A stretch of DNA of 64,000 nucleotides, taken from Pseudonectria foliicola. Lineage: Eukaryota > Ascomycota > Sordariomycetes > Hypocreales > Nectriaceae. Numbering within the stretch: position 1 is the first letter of the stretch; every line of letters starts with the position of its first letter. The notes below the pieces were generated by a model that saw only the letters and a program-made list of their open reading frames with translations, searched no databases and was not told where the DNA came from. This document shows positions 58,028-64,000 of the stretch, in pieces. The position numbers and the translations under genes are program-made. The stretch spans positions 62,001 to 126,000 of the forward strand of contig QUZD01000078.1 in the NCBI GenBank assembly GCA_003693505.1, read 5' to 3'.

Positions 58028-58469
58028 AGCGGTGCTTGCTGGTCGATGATTATACAGGGTTGAAGAGGTGTGTCACAGGAGCAGACAAAGACGACACATG
58101 AAATAGTAAGAATCGTTTCCTTCGATTCGGATTGTGACAGGTCACCTTCACCGCCTGGAATCAGTCTTCCGTCCAAGATTTATCTTGGCCAAGATGCGGG
58201 GAAGCTGTCACGCGTTGAGCCGAACCCAAACATGACAGTGGCAAAGCAACGTTTTCAAACAGATCAATAACTCTGCAAGGCTCAGCCGTTGAACTAAACA
58301 TGAGTATTTACTGAAATTTAATGGAAATAAAGAAGCACTTCTATAGCGCGACCATAATATCAGAGGATACAACTATTCAAAGCTTGCAATGTTGGTATAA
58401 ATGAAAAGCTCTTTGCTAATTATGATCCTTCCGATGCACATCATCTCTGCATGTGAGAAGCCACTTTGC
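58028..58469. other. Intergenic region, ALDH promoter
   Basis: 442 bp between the ALDH start and the SDR stop, on the same strand. Likely promoter and terminator. AT-rich near 58300-58420. No gene. Confidence 0.5.
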
Positions 58470-59275
58470 TCACACGCAGCGACCACCATCAACCTCAATG
58501 TTCGTCCCCGTGATAAAAGCAGCCTCATCGCTCGCGAGGTAGCAGCAAGCATTGGCTATATCAGTTGGAGTCGATGGACGGCCAAGTGGCACAGTCGCCA
58601 CGAACGCTTCCCGATTCTCTGGAGTATCGGGCTTACCAAGAAATAGATGCGTTCTGCAAAACATTAACAAGGGATAACCAGTGAAAGACTCCCTGCCACT
58701 TACAGCCCGGTGCTTCCCACTACGGGTGATACTGAATTAAATCGTATCTGACTTGGTCCCATTTCTACCGCCAAAGTCTTTGTTGCGTTTACCACGGCAG
58801 CTTTAGAAGCATTATACCAGGTAAGCTGTGGTCTTGGTCGGATCGCAGCTGTGGAGGCAATCTGTATAAAGGACCCTGGCCGATTTTCCTTGAGGAAATA
58901 CGGTAAAAGCACTTCTGTTGACCAGAATACCGATTTGACGTTGACGGTCATGACCAGGTCAAACTCATGCTCAGTCACTTCCACTGTCGGCTTGTTTGGG
59001 TACGTTGTACCGGCATTGTTGACCACAATATCAAGTCGACCAAAAACGTCTATCACGTCTTTTAGCAGAGCCTCCCAATCGTCTCGCTGGGTAACGTCTG
59101 TTCGTTTGAAGCTGCAGCCCAACTCATCGGCAACCGCTTTGCCCCCATCCTCGTACAAGTCGGCAATCATGACTATACAGCCTTCCTGCACGAACTTGGT
59201 CGCAATTCCTTTGCCAAAACCAGAGGCTCCGCCTGTGACGATGGCGACCTTACCACTGAGGCGAGCTGAATACAT
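58470..59275 (-). CDS. Short-chain dehydrogenase/reductase (classical SDR)
   Basis: Two exons, 58704-59275 and 58470-58653 (50-nt intron, phase 2), give 251 residues, the usual size for classical SDRs. The cofactor motif TGGASGFGKG is at 14-23, NNAG at 86-89, and the active-site set Ser141, Tyr154 and Lys158 (in YNASK) is intact. Asp39 after the second strand suggests NAD(H) rather than NADP(H). The C-terminal stretch FITGTNIEVDGG is typical of 3-oxoacyl-reductase/glucose-dehydrogenase-like SDRs. The substrate is unknown; likely a hydroxy or keto group on a small acid or alcohol. It shares a 430-bp promoter region with the divergent isopropylmalate-dehydrogenase-like gene, which suggests joint expression. 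Confidence 0.93.
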
Positions 59276-59371
59276 CTTTGTATGAAAAGTGGAGAATTTG
59301 ATTGAGGTTTTGGGAAAGCGAATCTGTCAGAAGCAAGATGGCAGAGGGCTTAATGTCAACATGGGCTCCAG

Positions 59372-59382
59372 GATAAGATAAA
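59372..59382. promoter_or_regulatory. Overlapping GATA sites
   Basis: GATAAG immediately followed by GATAAA, sharing one base, 97 bp upstream of the SDR ATG in the divergent promoter. Matches AreA/NIT2-type GATA factor sites. Confidence 0.35.
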
Positions 59383-59436
59383 TAATCGACTATGCAAAAT
59401 TGTTCTCATCTGTACGCCTTCCCCGTAGTGTTTCTT

Positions 59437-59452
59437 CGGGTTTCTTATTCCG
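59437..59452. promoter_or_regulatory. CGG-N10-CCG, possible Zn2Cys6 factor site
   Basis: An inverted CGG triplet pair spaced by ten bases, the layout bound by dimeric Zn2Cys6 factors such as Put3 (N10). It lies almost in the middle of the divergent promoter. A chance match is possible. Confidence 0.3.
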
Positions 59453-59705
59453 GGCACCTGCAGTCACATGTAATGGTGGTCGGTGAAGGACTCGTGTGGG
59501 GAAGTGAGCTGATTTCGTCCGGTCAGCGCAAGAAGAAGGTGATGATGTGTAGCAGCAGGCGTCTGCGGGGGAATGTCAGGATGACGTGGATATACTTTGC
59601 AAGATGGCTGCCTGAATAGGGTCGCAAAAGCTTTACAAAAATCCCCCGTGACTTGTCCTGTGCAAATACTCAGCCCAACGCGGGAATCATTCGTTCAAGT
59701 TCATC

Positions 59706-60848
59706 ATGAGCACTGCAAATTATCGAATCCTTGTTCTTCCGGGGGATCATGTTGGCCCAGAAGTCATGGCCGAGGCCATGAAGGTTTTGGATATTATCGA
59801 GCAATGTCGGCCCAATCTCAAGTTCGAGCGAACTTTTGGGCTGGCTGGCGGATGCAGCATCGACAAACACAATGTGCCGATTACCAGCGAGATTCTAGAC
59901 CTGGCGAGCCAAAACGATGCGGTTCTTTTTGGTAGTGTTGGTGGCCCCGAATGGGCAAATTGCTCCCCAGGACCAGAAAGCGGGCTCCTTATGCTCCGTA
60001 AGAAACTCGACGCATTCGCGAATCTACGCCCCTGCGAGATTCTCGCCCCGTCACTCATTGATGCCTCCCCGCTCAAGCCTGGCATCGTCCGCGGAACAAA
60101 ATTCATTGTGGTTAGAGAAAACTGTGGTGGCGCCTACTTTGGGGAAAAGACCGAGACGCCTGAACAGGGCTCAGATCTCTGGATTTACACGCCCTCGGAA
60201 GTTCAGCGCTGTGCTCGCGTCAGCGCTGCCGTATCACGTATGCTGGGGAGAAGCGGAGATGGTAAAGGCGGCGGTGGACCGGCAATTGTGTGGAGTGCGG
60301 ACAAGGCCAACGTCCTTGCCAGTGGAAGACTCTGGCGCCGTGAAACCCAAAAGATATTTGACGAAGAGTTCCCAGATATCGAGCTCCATCATCAGCTTGC
60401 CGACAGCCTGGCAATGCTGATGGTCAAGAATCCGCGAGGCTTTAATGGTGTCATCCATACAGACAACACGTTTGGTGACGTCCTCTCGGATATATCTGGT
60501 GGCATTGTCGGTAGCCTCGGAACACTGCCAAGTGCCAGTTTATCGGGGATCCCCGGTGAGGGCAAATGCAACGGCATTTATGAACCTGTGCACGGGAGCG
60601 CCCCAGACATTGCGGGAAAGGGCTTGGTGAATCCCATTGCTCAGATTCTTAGTCTTGCTCTACTTCTGAGGTACTCTTGCCTGTGCATTGACGAAGCTAC
60701 AGCTATTGAAGAAGCTGTTCAACATGTTGTGGATTCAAGAGAGGTAGGTGGGCTCGAGATCCGTACTCAAGACATGGGAGGAGAGGCTAGTACAAAGGAA
60801 GTAGGGAACGCAATCTGTGAGTCCCTGAAGGACATCTTGGAGAAGTGA
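59706..60848 (+). CDS. 3-isopropylmalate-dehydrogenase-like enzyme
   Basis: Intron-less, 380 residues, same size as fungal Leu2. Family marks: start YRILVLPGDHVGPEV, GGPEW at 79-83, ESGLLMLRKKLD with the substrate-loop LL-x-LRK, NLRPCE, Tyr144 in GGAYFGEKTE, Lys200 in WSADKANVL, Asp233, Asp258 and Asp262, and the isocitrate/isopropylmalate dehydrogenase signature at 254-273. NGIYEPVHGSAPDIAGKG follows. The enzyme would oxidise and decarboxylate a 2-hydroxy-3-carboxy acid with NAD+. All catalytic residues are present. It departs from ordinary fungal Leu2 in several places, including RENCGGAYFG where RELTGGIYFG is usual, and lies in a group with transporters and an SSADH, so it may be a specialised paralogue (acting on a different 3-substituted malate) and not the leucine-pathway copy. 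A leucine role cannot be excluded. Confidence 0.9.
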   Translation: MSTANYRILVLPGDHVGPEVMAEAMKVLDIIEQCRPNLKFERTFGLAGGCSIDKHNVPITSEILDLASQNDAVLFGSVGGPEWANCSPGPESGLLMLRKKLDAFANLRPCEILAPSLIDASPLKPGIVRGTKFIVVRENCGGAYFGEKTETPEQGSDLWIYTPSEVQRCARVSAAVSRMLGRSGDGKGGGGPAIVWSADKANVLASGRLWRRETQKIFDEEFPDIELHHQLADSLAMLMVKNPRGFNGVIHTDNTFGDVLSDISGGIVGSLGTLPSASLSGIPGEGKCNGIYEPVHGSAPDIAGKGLVNPIAQILSLALLLRYSCLCIDEATAIEEAVQHVVDSREVGGLEIRTQDMGGEASTKEVGNAICESLKDILEK

Positions 60849-61211
60849 ACACAACCATTGCGGCTAGAGTAATACGCCTTGGCACCTTGTTGGGCTCAAG
60901 AAAACTTAGGTAGGAGATATTGGGTCAGAGGCGAAAGCTCGAGCTAGGCACCCCATCTCAATCACACAATTTGTTGCTCCAGTCACAAGATGTGCGAGGC
61001 AAGTGTAAAAGATCTTCATAAATTAACCAACGAAAATTTGCAAGGCAGGTATTCTTAGTCTTTCGCAAATGCTCAGACTCCATGCGCCGGTCGCATACGC
61101 CATAATAATTCACCCGATGGTGAAGCCCATCTATACTGCGCACGCTCCCATTCTTCTAGAGGAAGTCGATGCCCTGGTCTGGAAGATGTGACCAAGGTTG
61201 TGATCAACCCG

Positions 61212-61239
61212 CCCCCCCCCCNNCCCCCCCCCCCCCCCC
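61212..61239. other. Poly-C tract with ambiguous bases (assembly artefact)
   Basis: Nearly pure C for about 28 positions with NN at 61222-61223. Such tracts are hard to sequence; the length is probably unreliable. Confidence 0.85.
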
Positions 61240-61494
61240 TCCCGTACAACCAGAGAATCCGGCATACCGATTCCGCATTCGAGTATTTATTTACCCCAGC
61301 TCAAAACGTTGAAGACACTTTTTCGAGGATCCTCCTGGGCGCCTTCAAAAGCCTTTTGCCTTACGGCCTCGCTCTGGGGAGTGTTGTATGTGGAGAAGAA
61401 ACGATCCATGGTGCGGGACTGAGTTCCCAGTTGCCATCTAACGTAACCGAGGACAACAGAGGCTAATGGTTTGTCAAAGTCAGTTTGTGTACAA

Positions 61495-61557
61495 NNNNNN
61501 NNNNNNNNNNNNNNNNNNNNNNNNNNNNNNNNNNNNNNNNNNNNNNNNNNNNNNNNN
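61495..61557. other. Assembly gap (63 Ns)
   Basis: A run of Ns marks a join between contigs. The right flank starts with a GTGATG microsatellite (61558-61575), a probable cause of the break. Confidence 0.98.
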
Positions 61558-62540
61558 GTGATGGTGATGGTGATGGCGATGGCTGCTTTGGGGCATTTAT
61601 TTGAATGTTTTATATACCCCAGGTTGTAAATGCCCAGCGTGGTGTGGTCTGAGGCGGCGATCGTGTGGTGATAGTTCGAGAGTGGTGTGATCCTAGAGTC
61701 ACACCCTAGCTACATACCACTTTCGGCACATCTCGGCGCCAACCCATTTCCTCCGGGGCAGCGGTAACCTATGAGAATCCTAGCATTAGCTGTCATTCGA
61801 GGCTCGAGTGGCCGCAATCGATTACGCCTGGCCGAAAATGGATGCCTCTCTGCCGAGCACCGAAGACTGACATCGCATGGTTCTGCAGCTGCGCCTTAGG
61901 AGATCGCCGCCCCGGTCACCCGTAAGCTGATGATTGACGGCCACTCCCCTGTGTAGTCGGGGATTTATGGCGACAGCTCCCAAAGCTCTAGGAGTGTTCC
62001 GTCGTCGATTCTTACGATTATTGGTAACTTGCGACTGTCGGCGACGGCAAATCATGCCACCATACCCAAGGCATTCGGCGACAATCTTCCCCCACACGAT
62101 CGTCATGGGAATAGTTGCTGAATCCCACCAAGCTCATGATGATCTGTACGATATGATGCCATTGGGGTTAAAGCCTAGGGAATGCAACATGTTCTGATGA
62201 ATTTGAACACAATACTTCCCTGAATGAACAGTCATATCATTGCTGTCAAAACTCCGATCTTCACACCATCTTTGCACGCTTCTTCGCCACAAGAAGTAAA
62301 TAGGCGAATAAACCCTCGTTCGCTACTGAAACAGTTCCATTTACTACCTTACTGGCCTTTGCTAAAGATGCGGAGCAACCGTGCACTGGCAATTAGTAAG
62401 TCCAATATACTGTCTGCGTGCGCAATGTTATGCCAAAGAACGCTGGCAACAACGATCTGTTCCAGACGGTTACTTTAAATGTAGTATGTAATGGATGAAT
62501 GATCTATCTTAATTTTTAAAGATGCCGTTACTTCGGTGTC

Positions 62541-64000
62541 CTATTGTTTCACGATTGTCACCTCCTCGTTTCTCTTTTCGCCCTCTTGGCTCTCATTTTC
62601 AGACTCTCCAACAGCCAAGCGCATCTCAAGATCGGGGTTCTTCGTCCTCCACCGCTTCATGTACCAAGCTCCGAACATGAGTGTGGACCACATGGCAAAC
62701 TCGAACGTGGTGGATGCAGGGTATCCGTTTCGGAACCTGGGAGCCTGGACTGTGGGGTATGTAAAGAGTGGTACCCAGATCTGGGTGCAGAAGCCAAGGG
62801 TCATCATGGAAGATATAATCAGGCCACGCTCACCATAGTTCTCCTTTAGGGTGGTGTTGACCCAAGAATATAATATGGGAGATGCCATCCCGGAAAAGCC
62901 TCCCAGGTAGAAGGCGAGGAACTTGAGGCCGTCTGGGACATTCCACACGGACAGGACGACAAGTGCAAAGAACACCAAAGAGGCTTGAAACGTCCACAAC
63001 CCTCTGAGGCTCAGGCAGCCTGCCAAGGTGGTACCTAGCCATGAGGACAAGGCTCGAAGGAGGTCGATAAAAGTTGGCAGAATGTTGACCAAGGTGATTG
63101 AGTACTTAGAAGCACGGAGCCAGAGCGCCATGTAGCCCGTCCAGTAGTGGGCTTGAACAAGAAAGCTATCTCTACATTAGCAATCAAGTGACTCAAGGCT
63201 TTCCCCATCAGACTCACATGTAACACGGTACACATATCCACCACATTGGCCGGCGTAGCGTGTATTTAAAGGTCTTCCAGGTAATGCCTTCCTGCTCGAC
63301 AGTGGGGATCCGCTTCACGGCCAGGGCATGTTCCTGAGCTGTCAGGAACCACCTCCTGGGAGAAGTAGGCAAACCGGGCCAGAAGACGAAACCTAGGAAT
63401 GCCAATGGCAAAGTGATGATGCCTTGGACGATAAAGAGCCATCGCCAGCCGGCCCGTCCATGGACACCATTCAAGTTGCGATAAGCTGCTGCTTGAAGAT
63501 AGCCCGAGAACATTGATCCAAGTGAGTTGCCAACAGGGCTGTTAGCTTCAAGTGCTGTTGGAAAGTTGCCCTCGTTACATACCCATGAACCAAACACCAG
63601 CTCGTTTGAACAGCTCTTCATTCTTGAACCAGGAGCCGACTGCGCATTTCAGTAAGTCTCTCCTACAATTTGGTCATGGTGGAGTATCTTACGGATCAGA
63701 TGTGTGCCACCAAACGATGACGCCTCCAGAAAACCTGTAATGGCGCGCAGCAGATAGAGGTGCCAGTTCTTAGTCACCAACGATTGACAGAATGCAACAA
63801 TAGCCCATGTTATCTGCAAAGTTGGTAGAAGAAACGGAGCACTTTTGTTTTGTCAGTCTTGAATCACTTTAATATAATATCGGCAGGATGTACATTTTTG
63901 CTTTGGTTTGCAAAGTCATGAGGGGGATCTGCCCTACAACATACGCGGTGTTGTCTGGGAAGTTGGTTAGACACTAGGATTGGGCCCCTGAACCTGACTG
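62541..64000 (-). CDS. MFS transporter, ACS family (partial, runs off window)
   Basis: Exons seen, from 5' to 3': 63894-63973, 63693-63841, 63583-63639, 63218-63545 and 62541-63171; the first exon or exons lie beyond the right edge. Phases agree at every junction. The intron 63546-63582 is only 37 nt, at the lower limit, and could be modelled slightly differently. The joined protein shows the ACS pattern: LTNFPDNTAYVVGQIPLM, LLRAITGFLEASSF, GSWFKNEELFKRAGVWF, GSMFSGYLQAAAYRNL, GRAGWRWLFIVQG, then PTVQAPRFRNGYPAS and an acidic hydrophilic tail. It belongs with allantoate/pantothenate/nicotinate-type importers of small organic anions, most like the Fen2/Liz1 group. It is the second such carrier in 10 kb, flanking the SSADH, SDR and IPMDH-like genes with the first. 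Confidence 0.88.

Larger units (their letters stand above)
59276..59705. promoter_or_regulatory. Divergent promoter shared by SDR and IPMDH-like genes
   Basis: The 430 bp between the two divergent ATGs. It includes overlapping GATAAGATAA motifs and a CGG-N10-CCG inverted triplet, listed separately. A short shared region like this is common in co-regulated fungal gene pairs. Confidence 0.5.
60849..62540. other. Intergenic region with assembly gap
   Basis: Between the convergent IPMDH-like and right-edge transporter genes. It includes poly-C with two ambiguous bases and a 63-N gap. On the right side of the gap, frames at 61822-62106 are short and domain-free. Any gene within the gap cannot be judged. 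Confidence 0.5.

Overview
This window is nuclear DNA from a filamentous ascomycete (Pezizomycotina). The gene content looks most like a Sordariomycete, probably Hypocreales or a related order; I cannot name the species from sequence alone. The evidence is: genes on both strands with no operons; many short GT-AG introns (mostly 43-90 nt) that restore reading frames exactly; a Zn2Cys6 regulator, an RTA1-like protein and an OCH1-like glycosyltransferase; a NACHT-type NLR; a fungal ADAM protease; a proteinase K-type subtilisin; a secreted fungal phospholipase A2; and ACS-family major facilitator transporters. I built about 20 gene models by joining exons at splice sites and checking phase. The intergenic spaces are large (1-4 kb) and mostly featureless. 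An assembly gap of 63 Ns and a poly-C stretch lie near 61.2-61.6 kb.

Layout. 1.4-2.5 kb (-): secreted/membrane hypothetical protein. 3.4-5.1 kb (-): ammonium transporter with a cluster of GATAAG motifs upstream, as expected for AreA/NIT2 control. 6.7-7.9 kb (-): Fe(II)/2-oxoglutarate dioxygenase-like protein. 10.4-11.0 kb (-): secreted phospholipase A2. 12.8-13.9 kb (-): polyglutamine/coiled-coil protein with simple repeats around it. 15.2-21.8 kb (-): a 2129-residue NLR (NACHT plus a very long helical-repeat region). 23.2-24.5 kb (+) and 24.6-25.6 kb (-): a convergent pair, a Zn2Cys6 factor and an RTA1-like membrane protein. 28.4-31.2 kb (+): alcohol (methanol) oxidase in 14 exons. 31.4-38.2 kb: OCH1-like glycosyltransferase, acyltransferase-3 and a type II membrane protein with a propeller-like motif, a possible surface-glycan neighbourhood. 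38.3-40.0 kb (-): methylmalonate-semialdehyde dehydrogenase (valine catabolism). 42.3-43.7 kb (+): secreted subtilisin. 44.1-45.4 kb (-): secreted PL9-type pectate lyase. 49.4-51.8 kb (+): ADAM metalloprotease. 52.0-52.9 kb (-): uncharacterised protein.

53.8-64.0 kb holds the most system-like part: an ACS/Dal5-type transporter, a succinate-semialdehyde-dehydrogenase-like ALDH, a short-chain dehydrogenase, a divergently transcribed 3-isopropylmalate-dehydrogenase-like enzyme, and a second ACS transporter that runs off the right edge. Two small-anion importers next to three NAD(P)-linked dehydrogenases suggest a catabolic (or biosynthetic) cluster for a small carboxylic acid. Overlapping GATA motifs in its divergent promoter hint at nitrogen control. 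The substrate is not known. This pathway reading is inference; the individual enzyme families are much more secure.
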